Notes under the pieces: model-generated
Databases searched by the model: none
The model's input: only the letters and a program-made list of their open reading frames with translations
Told to the model about the DNA's origin: nothing
From: Pseudomonas sp. PIC25
GTDB taxonomy: Bacteria; Pseudomonadota; Gammaproteobacteria; Pseudomonadales; Pseudomonadaceae
Length of the DNA: 64,000 nt
Assembly: GCF_002286785.1 (NCBI RefSeq)
Contig: NZ_MUJY01000187.1
Span: 1-64,000, forward strand
Reading direction: 5' to 3'
Made by a program: the position numbers and the translations under genes
Part shown: positions 1 through 8,744 of the stretch, one piece after another
Position numbering within the stretch: position 1 is the stretch's first letter
Layout of the letters: each line of letters opens with the position of its first letter

Positions 1-4
1 CAAT

Positions 5-80
<76 letters not shown>

Positions 81-121
81 GATGTAGGTCTACAGAGTTC
101 CACGGAGTTCTGTAAGCCATT

Positions 122-149
122 GAAAGAAGGGGCTTTGGCCCCTTCTTTC
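122..149 (+). terminator. Rho-independent-type hairpin after tRNA-Gly
   Basis: A perfect 12-bp stem (GAAAGAAGGGGC at 122-133 with its complement at 138-149) closes a TTTG loop, 41 bp past the tRNA. The T-rich right arm fits an intrinsic terminator for the tRNA transcript. It lies inside the ICE, between the attachment site and the integrase, so it may limit tRNA read-through into the integrase. Confidence 0.75.
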
Positions 150-193
150 GTTCCAGTGGGTTCCACCGGAAGCCATCACCAGCCACGATTTTT

Positions 194-216
194 TAGTACA
201 TCAAGTAGTACATCAA
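194..216 (+). repeat. Tandem 11-bp direct repeat before integrase
   Basis: TAGTACATCAA occurs twice, at 194-204 and 206-216, one base apart. The pair lies between the attachment site and the integrase start. Short direct repeats here could be arm-type integrase or excisionase sites, or an operator for the integrase promoter. That role is inferred from position only. Confidence 0.5.
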
Positions 217-309
217 ATCGGGGTGGGGCGCAGACCGGATTTCGGCTAGAGCCGACCCCGCTGTGAGTCGTACATCGTCTCCTGAACCCAGGGACAGAGG
301 CCATGTACG

Positions 310-1617
310 ATGCCCCTCACCGACACCGCCGTCCGGCAGGCCAAGGCCACCGGCAAGAACTATACCCTCAAAGATGCTGATGGCCTGGCGCTCTACGTCA
401 GTGCCAAGGGCGCCAAGCAGTGGCATTTCCGTTTCTGCTGGGGAGGCCGGCAACCCCGTATCTCCTTTGGCTCCTACCCGGAGATCACGCTCAAGCAGGC
501 CCGGGAGCAGCGCGATCAGGCACGAGCCCTGGTCGCCCAGGGGATCGATCCTCGACACCACCGCCGCCAGGCTCGTGAAGCCGCCGTTCAGGCTGCGCAG
601 AACACCTTCAAAGAGGTTTTCCTGTCGTGGCGCGCGTTCAAGGGTCTGACCCTCCGGCCAGTGGGCCCCGAGGAGGGGAGGCAGAGCACTCTGTCCCAGA
701 TCGACCGGATCTTCGAAAAGGACGTGTTGCGTTGGCTGGGGCCTTTGTCCGTCTTCGATATCTCGCGGCGCGACCTCTTGGAGGTGCTGAGAAGGATCGA
801 AAAGCGGCGAGCGTTCAGTACCGCCGAGAAATGCCGGACCTGGTTCAACCAGTTGTTCCGGTACGCCATGGTGGAGCGGGGGCTGGAAGTCAATCCGGCG
901 GCCGATCTGGACATCGTAGCGGTGCCAGCTCCGCCCGTTCGGCACAACCCCCACCTTCGCATCGATCAACTGCCAGCCTTTCTAGGCAGACTGCGCCAAT
1001 ACCGCGGTGAGCGGCAGACCCAGCTCGGGATCAGGTTGCTGTTGTTGACCGGGGTGCGTACGGGCGAGTTGCGAGCGGCACGGCCAGAGCAATTCGATCT
1101 GGCGCGAGGTCTATGGATCATCCCGCCGGCGGTCGTCAAACAGCTCCAAAAGCAACTGCGAAGGGACGATGCCGACATTCCGCCCTATGTGGTTCCTCTG
1201 TCACAGCAGGCCATTGCTGTAGTGGAGGAGTTGTTAGGCCAGGTACTGCCCTCTCAGCGCTATCTCTTCCGGCATCGCAGCGAACCCAAGCGACGGATCA
1301 GTGAGAACACACTGAACGCGGCGGTGAAGCGGATGGGCTACGAGGGGCTTCTGACCGGCCACGGCATACGGGGCACGCTTTCTACTGCGCTGAATGAGAT
1401 GGGTTATCCGGACAAGTGGATCGACGCCCAGCTGTCCCACAAAGACAAGAACAAGGTGCGAGCCGCTTACAACCATGCCAAGTACATCGAGCCGCGAAGA
1501 AAGATGATGCAGGACTGGGCCGACTGCCTGGATCAATGGGAGAAGGATGGCTTCGCCTCCGTGGAGCCCATGCCAAGTCTTCCCTGGTTGTCTCGGTTGG
1601 AGGCACAGGTAGATTGA
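310..1617 (+). CDS. P4-type tyrosine site-specific integrase of the ICE
   Basis: This 435-residue recombinase should integrate and excise the element at tRNA-Gly. The first ~90 residues form the DUF4102 arm-binding domain typical of P4/ICEclc integrases (LTDTAVRQAK, TLKDADGLALYV). A core-binding region follows, then the catalytic domain with TGVRTGELR (first Arg), HGIRGTLST (His-x-x-Arg), LSHKDKN (second His) and AAYNHAKYIEPRR (Tyr nucleophile). It reads away from the tRNA, as in ICEclc and PAGI-2. Length is usual for the family and the gene looks intact. The direct repeats at 194-216 lie in its leader. Confidence 0.93.
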   Translation: MPLTDTAVRQAKATGKNYTLKDADGLALYVSAKGAKQWHFRFCWGGRQPRISFGSYPEITLKQAREQRDQARALVAQGIDPRHHRRQAREAAVQAAQNTFKEVFLSWRAFKGLTLRPVGPEEGRQSTLSQIDRIFEKDVLRWLGPLSVFDISRRDLLEVLRRIEKRRAFSTAEKCRTWFNQLFRYAMVERGLEVNPAADLDIVAVPAPPVRHNPHLRIDQLPAFLGRLRQYRGERQTQLGIRLLLLTGVRTGELRAARPEQFDLARGLWIIPPAVVKQLQKQLRRDDADIPPYVVPLSQQAIAVVEELLGQVLPSQRYLFRHRSEPKRRISENTLNAAVKRMGYEGLLTGHGIRGTLSTALNEMGYPDKWIDAQLSHKDKNKVRAAYNHAKYIEPRRKMMQDWADCLDQWEKDGFASVEPMPSLPWLSRLEAQVD

Positions 1618-1826
1618 TCCTGCCCAGCAGTCGTAGACACGGCTTTAGCAGGCCGTTGAAAAATTCAGCTTTAACTGCCCCAGTCCGTTTGGCTTGATGC
1701 TTTTTCAAGCGCTTGGGCCTAACTGAGCCCACAAAAAGCCTGGCTTCAGGCCTTTTGACCGTTTTCAGCATCACTTTCACGCCTTTCGGCGTTTTTGGGG
1801 CGCAACTCGCCCTATACATGCGAGCC

Positions 1827-2012
1827 TCACCCACCAGCCCGACAGCTTGCCAGTCGGATCAGGTTGTAGGCCGAAAAACCCAGCAGTAACTGAGCGCTCA
1901 GCTTGGCGCGATCGATCAGCTTGGTCTTACGCAGGCCGCCAACCGTCTTCAGCCAGCCAAAGCCTTCTTCAATCCGCTTTTGGCTGACAGCGTACCCCGG
2001 ATGCCGCGTGGT
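1827..2012 (-). pseudogene. IS5-family transposase, C-terminal remnant
   Basis: Minus-strand translation gives about 60 residues ending in TGA at 1827-1829, with RHPGYAVSQKRIEEGFGWLK, then KTKLIDRAKL and GFSAYNLIRL. This is the end of an IS5-family DDE transposase; the RIEEGFGWLK block holds the catalytic Glu region. The rest of the transposase is absent upstream, so the insertion is decayed. The 3' flank carries a terminator-like hairpin (AAAAAGCCTG/CAGGCCTTTT, 1733-1756) and, near 1652, a TTGAAAAATTC end-like sequence. Bases 2013-2219 hold no gene I can support. Confidence 0.75.
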
Positions 2013-2219
2013 GCACCCAGTCGGTGTGCCGGTAGCCGATTAAGAACGGGGATAATAGCGTATCTAGGCACGGCCCATCGCGCGGGTTTGAATAAGGGGG
2101 CGGCGTTCCTTTACCTGAAGATGGGACTCATATGCATACGGCCGCAACGCCCACCCGTGGAACTCGTTAAGCACAACTGAGTGGGATGTTTTGGCCTGTT
2201 TCAGAGCATCCAGCGCGCT

Positions 2220-5200
2220 TCAGTAAGGTGGCTCTGTTTGGGCGATCTGGCTCCAGCCTCTGTCGAACGTGAACGTCCGGGCGTGTGAGATAGGGTTCCG
2301 AATCCTGAGTATTCGAGCTTGTGCTGGGTCGGTCGCGTGCTCGACCACGTACAGCCAGTACGCATCGCCCTTTTCGCGCGCGCAGTCGAATTGCGCGCGT
2401 GACAGTCCAACGGGGCGATCTTCCAGGCTGCCTGTCATTGATTTCACCTCGACCCACCGAATCGACCTGCCACTGTTGTCCGCCTCGTAGAGGTCAAAGC
2501 CAGGGTTACCATCTGGCGTGCGGCACAGCATTGGTTCAAAGTTGATGATTAGCTCGATGGCGTGCTCTTCGATTTGCATACGTGCCGCTTGATCGAGGCC
2601 ATCTGGATCAGGGCCATCGTCATTTGGGTGTGCGCCGACATAGGAGATGAAGGGGCGCGATCCGGTCTGGCCAGGCGTCCTCTTCCCATGAGTACCGCTA
2701 TTTCCTTTGCTACCAGATGCGCCGTGACCACCTGAGCTGCCGTGCGTTCCACCACTGTTGCCCTGGCCATTGCCGCGTGGTGTTCCGCTGCCAGAGCCAG
2801 ATCCGACTTGCTCCCCGCGTCCCGTTCCATTGCCCACGCCGTCACCGGAGTCGGGATCGGGTGTGCCGGGCGGGATTTCCGGCATGTCGTCGCCGTACAG
2901 ATCTTTCGCATCGCCGTACACATCACTATCGGATGGCTCATCAGCCACCGGCTCAGGGGCTGTCGATGGCTCAGGTTCGGATGGTGGGTTGGTGATGCCT
3001 AGTCGGGAGGTCAGGTCGGCCACGTTGGTAATACCTAGCTTGCGTAGCAGATCGAGCGCCGCCGGATCGATGCCCGCCTCTTTGGCCAGTTGATCGATTA
3101 TCGGTGGTTTGAAGGCTATCTTGGTCAGCAAGAATGGGTTGGGCTTCCAGCCAAGAGTGTCGAATACCACGAGCCCTGGCGGTACGAGTTCACCGTTGGA
3201 GTTGGATACCCAGGCTGCTTTGTTGATGCGGCGCAGAAAGGCCGCAGGAAATGGTGGCGTCTTGCGTTCACCGTAATGCGACCATGTGTAAGAACCATCA
3301 AAGACACCGCGTCCGCGACGTTCTTCGAGGTCGCCAAGGCTCTCCCAGAGCAGGCGGCCACGCTCTGCCTGCTGCTCTGTTGGGAGTTTCGGCAGCAGCT
3401 CAATGAGATCGTCGAACCCTTGAAGCAACCAGTCGACAACCCGGTCGTTGGCTCCTGAAGTTGTCTCGTAGCCTGTTTGCCGGCGCAACTCCAGCTTCTC
3501 ATCTCGAGTTAATACATTTGGCGCTTCGAGCGGGCGTGGATATCGCAGTGCGCCGCAGGACTCCAGCAGCTCGCGGATGTTCTCGCCGCGCAGGCAGTCG
3601 TAGGCATCATCGACGATGAAGATGCCGTCTACGCCAGCAAAGAGCTGCTTTAAGCGATCGGTAGCGATGTAGATATCGTCGGGCTTGGCGACGTAGCCTT
3701 TACCATCGCCAGCATCGACCACCATCACGAAGGAAGTCTCTCGCAATGCTACTCGGAGCTTTTCTTTCTGGATTGCCGAGTCGGTGTTGAAGGCAGCAAG
3801 GATGCGTTCGATGTCATCAGCGTAGGCGTCATCATCCACATCCACTTCTTCCTTTCGATATTTCGGCAGGACATTCCGGATGACGTCATCCACTGGATCT
3901 GGCTCCGTGATTCTCAGGAACCTTAGAAAAGCGAGGGCCTCCGGTGTCGTGCACACCGTACGGCGCACTGTTGGAAAGCCGGTTGCAATGGCGCTGGGCA
4001 AGAAGGCTTTCGCTTCGCCGTTCTCGTGGCCAACGACGTGAGAACCATCATCAAGGCGGATAAGCGGGACGGTGTCGAGGCGGCGTCGCAGGGCTGCTTC
4101 CTGGCCATTTAGAAACTCGTAAAGCCGCAACACCCATTCATCGGGCTGGGCTTCGAGGAATCTCTTGGTCAGGCTTGGCACTAGCTTCGTCGGCGTGATC
4201 TCGTCGACGTCGAGCTCTCGCATCAGATACTGGCGAATCTCGGGGGCCTTGTCCTGAGTAATATCGCCAGACAACCAAACAGCGACCTCCGAGTCAAATA
4301 ACGCCGCAACCTGGTCCGGGCTGAATAGTTCGCGAACCTCCTGTGTGCGCGCAAGCTTGGCCTGATGGGCAGTGACATGCCTGTCGTCGAAAGTCGGAAG
4401 CAGCGCCTCCTTCAGAAATGCTTGCTGAACGGCGTCGAACATCGGCGCGAACCGCGAGTCTTGTGGGAACTTCTCGCGATCCAGCGGCAGACACCGAAGC
4501 GCCGAGACATCCAGCATCGCGTTGTCCCGCATCCAGTGCATCGCTTCTACTAGCAAGCTGGACGTTTCCTTAACCAGATACTGGTTCCAAGGCTCGCCGG
4601 GTGGGATGTTGTCGCGACTAGGAGTGGTGCGGTACGGCCCCTGCACGAGAAAGCCAAGGTGGCTCTCAACCACGGTCGGAAAGAACACTACCAATGGCGA
4701 CTTGGCCAGTGGCTGCACAGCCCAGCGACCGGGGGTGTCCTTCACAGCAACCAGCGAGAAGGCTATTTCCACCCGCCCGACCTTTTGCTGCTCGGCAGAA
4801 AATACGTCACGGTGGAATACCAGCCAGTTCTGATCGACTTCGGGGCGATCATCCTCGTTGCCCAGCACCGTGAGGCGCTGAACATTGGGGCCGAGCGTCT
4901 CGGGGCTGTTGCGCAGATAGAACCCCGAAGCGCTGCCTTCAACGCTCCAGTTGATTTCGTCGATGTGACGCAAAAACAGCAGAGCCCCCGGGCCCAAATG
5001 GCGAAACCCTGCCGTGATGTCCTGGACTGCGCTCGTGTCTCCCGGTTTCAGGGGCAGGATGATTTGCGTCTCGTCCGCTTCCCGCGCCGAACGCGGCATC
5101 CGCTTAGGAAAGACGTAGTTTTCAATGGCGAAATCCTCATCGCCAGAGTGAATCTCCGGAAGATCAGTGACGGTGTAGACCGACTTGAAACCGAGCCCAA

Positions 5201-5510
5201 AGCGACCAATCGACGACTCGTTCTTGGTGCTCTCGGCGATGTCGCAGACGCTTCGGACGTCTGCCTCATCGAACGGCTTACCGAAGTGGGAGAGGATAAG
5301 GCGGTCTGTGCTCAGGGAGAAAGTGACTTTACGCGAGCCATGCCAATCGCCGCGTCTACCAACGGCATCCTCGGCATTTTGCAGGAGTTCGAATATGAAA
5401 TGCGTACGGTCGTCGTAGAGCCCGGCTGCCAGCCTCCCTGATTTTTGAGCGCCCTTAGTGCCGTAGCTCTCCCGGTTTTCCTTGCAAATTTCTTCGTAAT
5501 TCGAAGCCAC
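2220..5510 (-). CDS. Sacsin-like GHKL ATPase with C-terminal NO VEIN (DUF3883) nuclease-like domain
   Basis: This 1096-residue protein starts with a sacsin/Hsp90-type ATPase domain: FELLQNAEDA near residue 37 is the N box, and SIGRFGLGFKSVY is the G1 motif. A long middle region follows, then a Gly/Ser/Asn-rich linker (about residues 895-960). The C-terminal DUF3883 domain has GFDLYEADN, WVEVKSMTG and GDAYWLYVVE, a PD-(D/E)xK-like layout. Such fusions are known in bacterial defence loci. The GTG start at 5510 follows GAGAGGG at proper spacing; an in-frame ATG at 5600 would add 30 unlikely residues. It is divergent from the helicase-methylase-restriction operon at 5826, suggesting one system. 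A nuclease or chaperone-like sensor role is inferred. Confidence 0.8.
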   Translation of the reverse strand: MASNYEEICKENRESYGTKGAQKSGRLAAGLYDDRTHFIFELLQNAEDAVGRRGDWHGSRKVTFSLSTDRLILSHFGKPFDEADVRSVCDIAESTKNESSIGRFGLGFKSVYTVTDLPEIHSGDEDFAIENYVFPKRMPRSAREADETQIILPLKPGDTSAVQDITAGFRHLGPGALLFLRHIDEINWSVEGSASGFYLRNSPETLGPNVQRLTVLGNEDDRPEVDQNWLVFHRDVFSAEQQKVGRVEIAFSLVAVKDTPGRWAVQPLAKSPLVVFFPTVVESHLGFLVQGPYRTTPSRDNIPPGEPWNQYLVKETSSLLVEAMHWMRDNAMLDVSALRCLPLDREKFPQDSRFAPMFDAVQQAFLKEALLPTFDDRHVTAHQAKLARTQEVRELFSPDQVAALFDSEVAVWLSGDITQDKAPEIRQYLMRELDVDEITPTKLVPSLTKRFLEAQPDEWVLRLYEFLNGQEAALRRRLDTVPLIRLDDGSHVVGHENGEAKAFLPSAIATGFPTVRRTVCTTPEALAFLRFLRITEPDPVDDVIRNVLPKYRKEEVDVDDDAYADDIERILAAFNTDSAIQKEKLRVALRETSFVMVVDAGDGKGYVAKPDDIYIATDRLKQLFAGVDGIFIVDDAYDCLRGENIRELLESCGALRYPRPLEAPNVLTRDEKLELRRQTGYETTSGANDRVVDWLLQGFDDLIELLPKLPTEQQAERGRLLWESLGDLEERRGRGVFDGSYTWSHYGERKTPPFPAAFLRRINKAAWVSNSNGELVPPGLVVFDTLGWKPNPFLLTKIAFKPPIIDQLAKEAGIDPAALDLLRKLGITNVADLTSRLGITNPPSEPEPSTAPEPVADEPSDSDVYGDAKDLYGDDMPEIPPGTPDPDSGDGVGNGTGRGEQVGSGSGSGTPRGNGQGNSGGTHGSSGGHGASGSKGNSGTHGKRTPGQTGSRPFISYVGAHPNDDGPDPDGLDQAARMQIEEHAIELIINFEPMLCRTPDGNPGFDLYEADNSGRSIRWVEVKSMTGSLEDRPVGLSRAQFDCAREKGDAYWLYVVEHATDPAQARILRIRNPISHARTFTFDRGWSQIAQTEPPY

Positions 5511-5825
5511 CGTTAATCCCTCTCGGTCAGGCAAAATTTTGATGCCAAGTCTGCACAGTCGGGTAGTAAAATGACAACTCGAGCTGTTAGTCAGAGCCAC
5601 GATAAAATGAGTCGTAGGCTCGATAAGCAGCGAGTCGCGTGGGGGTATGCCTGATGAGGCTGTTGTTTTTAAAAGGCTGCAAAGCGTGGTTTATAGCTTA
5701 GCTGTCAAGGGCAGACTCCAAGCTCTTGAGTTTGCTTGCTGCATTGCGTTTATCGGCAAATTAATGCTGTTGGTGCATAGTCAGCTGCAGTTTCATGCCG
5801 ACAATGGACGTTGCTAAGGGGCTGC
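5511..5825. promoter_or_regulatory. Divergent intergenic region between two defence transcription units
   Basis: This 315-bp stretch is more AT-rich than its neighbours and lies between the 5' ends of the sacsin-like gene (minus) and the UvrD-like operon (plus). It must hold the promoters of both. No gene and no clear palindromic operator was seen, and promoter boxes could not be assigned by eye. Confidence 0.5.
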
Positions 5826-8744
5826 ATGACATCCAGCACAACCACTCTTCAATCCAAAGCCAATCCACAACAGCTTGAAGCCATTCTGGCCACCGACGGC
5901 CCGGTGCTCATCATCGCAGGGCCAGGCTCTGGCAAGACCTTCACCCTGGTTGAGCGCATCGTCTATCTCATCACTCACAAGGGGGTCGCACCGGAGTCGC
6001 TGTTAGTCGTCACCTTCACCGATAAGGCTGCGCGCGAGCTGACTACCCGCATCTCCAACCGTTTGGCTGAGATCGGTATCCAGTTCAACCTCAATGAGAT
6101 GTACCTCGGCACTTTCCACTCCATCTGCCTAAGGCTCTTGGAGGACTACCGCGAGTTCACCCGACTCAAGCGAAGCTTCACACTGTTCGACCAGTTCGAT
6201 CAGCAGTACTTCCTCTACCAGCACATCAAAGAATTCCGTGAGCTGCCAGACGCTCAGCTTGTCATGGGCCATGACCAGACTGGGCGTTGGGCGCAGTCGG
6301 AGAACCTACTCAAGTGGCTCAACAAGATCAGTGAGGAGGCGCTTGATGCAGCCATGCTTGCGGTGGCGCCGGAAGCGGAAATCCGCGCCCTGGCCACCTG
6401 TTTTGCCAAGTACCAGGAGCTGCTCAACGAGCACAACTCACTGGACTTTTCCGGCATCCAGTACGAGGCCCTGCAACTGCTGGAGAAACGCCCCGAGGTG
6501 CTGGCGCAACTGCGCGACAAGCTCACTCATCTGATGGTGGACGAGTACCAGGACACCAACACCATTCAGGAACGCATCCTTCTGTTGCTGGCGGGCGAGC
6601 GTCGCAATCTGTGCGTGGTGGGCGACGACGACCAGGGCTTGTACCGCTTTCGAGGGGCCACCATCCGCAACATTCTGGAGTTCCCGGCGCTGTTCAACGA
6701 CGGCCAGTGCAAGCAGGTTAAGCTGACCGTCAACTACCGCTCGCACCCGGACATCATCCGTTTTTACAACGAGTGGATGAAGGAGCAGGTTTGGGACGAC
6801 GGCACTCGGGTGTTCCGCTTCGCCAAGCAGATTGTCCCGCGCGAGGACAACTTCCCAGAGCAGCCCACGGCGGTGCGGCTGGCCGCCAAGGATGACAGCG
6901 GTGACACCTGCAACTGGCACGCCGAGGTGCTGGCCTTCCTGAACGGCCTTAAGGGCTCCGGCCAGCTTGCGGACTGGAATCAGGTGGCCTTTCTGTTCCG
7001 CTCGGTCAAGAGCGACAAGGTGGTGGCGCTGGCGCGTTTTCTCGAAGCGCAGGGCATGCCCGTGTTCTCGCCCCGCTCGAATATGTTTTTCGAGCGCGAG
7101 GAAATCCGCTTGATGATTGGCGCGCTGATCTTCCTGTTCCCGCAGTTTCCCAAGGTGCGAGCATGGGCCGAAGGCGTCACGCTGCCCATCTGGGACTTCT
7201 ACGACCATCAGTGCTTCAAACCCTTCATTGACGAGCTGCGCAAGCCTGAGAACAAAGCGCTGTTGGACTGGGCGCGCCCGTTGGCCAAGCGCCACGCGAT
7301 ACTCACGCAGAACACCGACTACGCCTTCTCCGGTTTGTTCTACCAACTGCTGCAGTTCCCGCTGTTCTCGCGCTTCCTCACGGATGAGGCCGTGCAAGGC
7401 GTGGACAAGGGGCGCGCGGCGCGCAACCTCGGCACCTTCTCCAAGCTGCTCACTAAGTTCGAGTACCTGCATTTTGTCAGCGTACTCAACCCCGAGTGGC
7501 TGGAGAAGAATCTGCGTGACCTGTTCAACCAGTTCCTGCGTTTCCTGCAGGATGGCGGCATCGGCGAATATGAGGACGAAGCCGAGTACGCGCCCAAGGG
7601 CTGCGTCTCCTTCCTCACAATCCATCAATCCAAGGGGCTGGAGTTTCCGGTGGTGGTGTGTGGCTCGCTGGAGTCGGTGCCGCGCAAACAGTACAGCGCG
7701 CTCGACGTATTGCTGGAAGACGGTGGCTACCTTTCCAAGGAGCGCTTCGAGCCGCTTGACCACATCAAGAACTTCGACTTCTGGCGGCTGTTCTACACCG
7801 CCTTCTCGCGTGCCCAGAACCTGCTGGTACTGGCAGCGCAGGAAAAACAAGGACGTGGCAAGTCGCCGTCCAAATACTTCGAGCGGCTGTTCTACGAGCT
7901 GCCCAACTGGCGTGACGTTGATCTCGCGGCGCTGGCCTACGAAGCAGTAAAGCAGATCAACCTCAAGCGCGAATATTCATTCACCTCGCACATCACGGTA
8001 TTCGAGAACTGCGCCGAGCAGTACCGCTTCTTCAAGGAACTGGAGTTCGCGCCCATCCGCGAGAGCCCGATGCTCTTCGGTACGTTGGTGCACCAGACCA
8101 TCGAGGACATTCATAAGACCGTGTTACGCGGCGAGGAAGGGTCCATTTCATCCGACGCCATCTCAGGCTGGTTCTCAACCAACTACGCGATGCTCTCGAA
8201 GAAGGAACGCGTCTACCTTGCGCCCAGCTCGCAACAGGCGGCGCTGCTGCACGTCTTGCGCTACTACGAGCGTGAGAGTGGCCACTGGGATCGCATCAAG
8301 GAGGCCGAGGTCGAGATCTCGCTCATCAAGGATCAGTACATCTTGAAGGGCAGCGTCGACCTGATTCGGGGCGAGCACGACACGGTCGAGATCATTGACT
8401 TCAAGTCGGAGAAGAAGCCCGATATGGAGAAGGATCGGGATCGTCTGCGCCAGTACCAGCACCAGCTAGAGGTGTACGCCCATCTGGTGGAAGAGCGCAC
8501 TGGCCAGAAGGTCAGTCGGATGCACCTCTACTACACCGGCGAAGACGGCGGTAACCCTTATGTCTCCTTCACCAAGGACGACCGCGCCATCGGCAAGACC
8601 ATCGCGCGCTTCGACGACATCGTTGCACGCATCGAGCGGCAGGACTACGCCATCACCGCACGCCCGGCCAAGCTGTGCCAGAGTTGCGACATGCGCGCCT
8701 ACTGCGACAACAAGAATTGGAAATTCAGGGAAAACGACAAATGA
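5826..8744 (+). CDS. UvrD/PcrA-like helicase fused to Cas4/AddB-like nuclease
   Basis: This 972-residue protein has all superfamily 1A helicase motifs: GPGSGKTFT (Walker A, ~32-40), VDEYQDTN (~238), GDDDQGLYRFRGA, LTVNYRSHPD, TIHQSKGLEF and YTAFSRAQNL. The C-terminal ~250 residues form a PD-(D/E)xK domain (VDLIRGE, EIIDFKSEKK, QLEVYAHLV) with one Cys at ~728 and CQSCDMRAYC at ~950, the four-cysteine pattern of Fe-S nucleases such as AddB and Cas4. It probably unwinds and cuts DNA. The ATG at 5826 follows AAGGGG closely; a TTG at 5811 is less likely. Its stop overlaps the methylase start (ATGA), so the two are translationally coupled. Confidence 0.9.
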   Translation: MTSSTTTLQSKANPQQLEAILATDGPVLIIAGPGSGKTFTLVERIVYLITHKGVAPESLLVVTFTDKAARELTTRISNRLAEIGIQFNLNEMYLGTFHSICLRLLEDYREFTRLKRSFTLFDQFDQQYFLYQHIKEFRELPDAQLVMGHDQTGRWAQSENLLKWLNKISEEALDAAMLAVAPEAEIRALATCFAKYQELLNEHNSLDFSGIQYEALQLLEKRPEVLAQLRDKLTHLMVDEYQDTNTIQERILLLLAGERRNLCVVGDDDQGLYRFRGATIRNILEFPALFNDGQCKQVKLTVNYRSHPDIIRFYNEWMKEQVWDDGTRVFRFAKQIVPREDNFPEQPTAVRLAAKDDSGDTCNWHAEVLAFLNGLKGSGQLADWNQVAFLFRSVKSDKVVALARFLEAQGMPVFSPRSNMFFEREEIRLMIGALIFLFPQFPKVRAWAEGVTLPIWDFYDHQCFKPFIDELRKPENKALLDWARPLAKRHAILTQNTDYAFSGLFYQLLQFPLFSRFLTDEAVQGVDKGRAARNLGTFSKLLTKFEYLHFVSVLNPEWLEKNLRDLFNQFLRFLQDGGIGEYEDEAEYAPKGCVSFLTIHQSKGLEFPVVVCGSLESVPRKQYSALDVLLEDGGYLSKERFEPLDHIKNFDFWRLFYTAFSRAQNLLVLAAQEKQGRGKSPSKYFERLFYELPNWRDVDLAALAYEAVKQINLKREYSFTSHITVFENCAEQYRFFKELEFAPIRESPMLFGTLVHQTIEDIHKTVLRGEEGSISSDAISGWFSTNYAMLSKKERVYLAPSSQQAALLHVLRYYERESGHWDRIKEAEVEISLIKDQYILKGSVDLIRGEHDTVEIIDFKSEKKPDMEKDRDRLRQYQHQLEVYAHLVEERTGQKVSRMHLYYTGEDGGNPYVSFTKDDRAIGKTIARFDDIVARIERQDYAITARPAKLCQSCDMRAYCDNKNWKFRENDK

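Noticed and set aside
193..969. Long minus-strand open frames opposite the integrase
   Set aside because: They are antisense shadows of the integrase in GC-rich DNA, with no ribosome site or recognisable product.
6438..7850. 470-codon minus-strand frame opposite the UvrD-like helicase
   Set aside because: It is the complement frame of a gene with full helicase motifs; its translation is low-complexity and lacks motifs.
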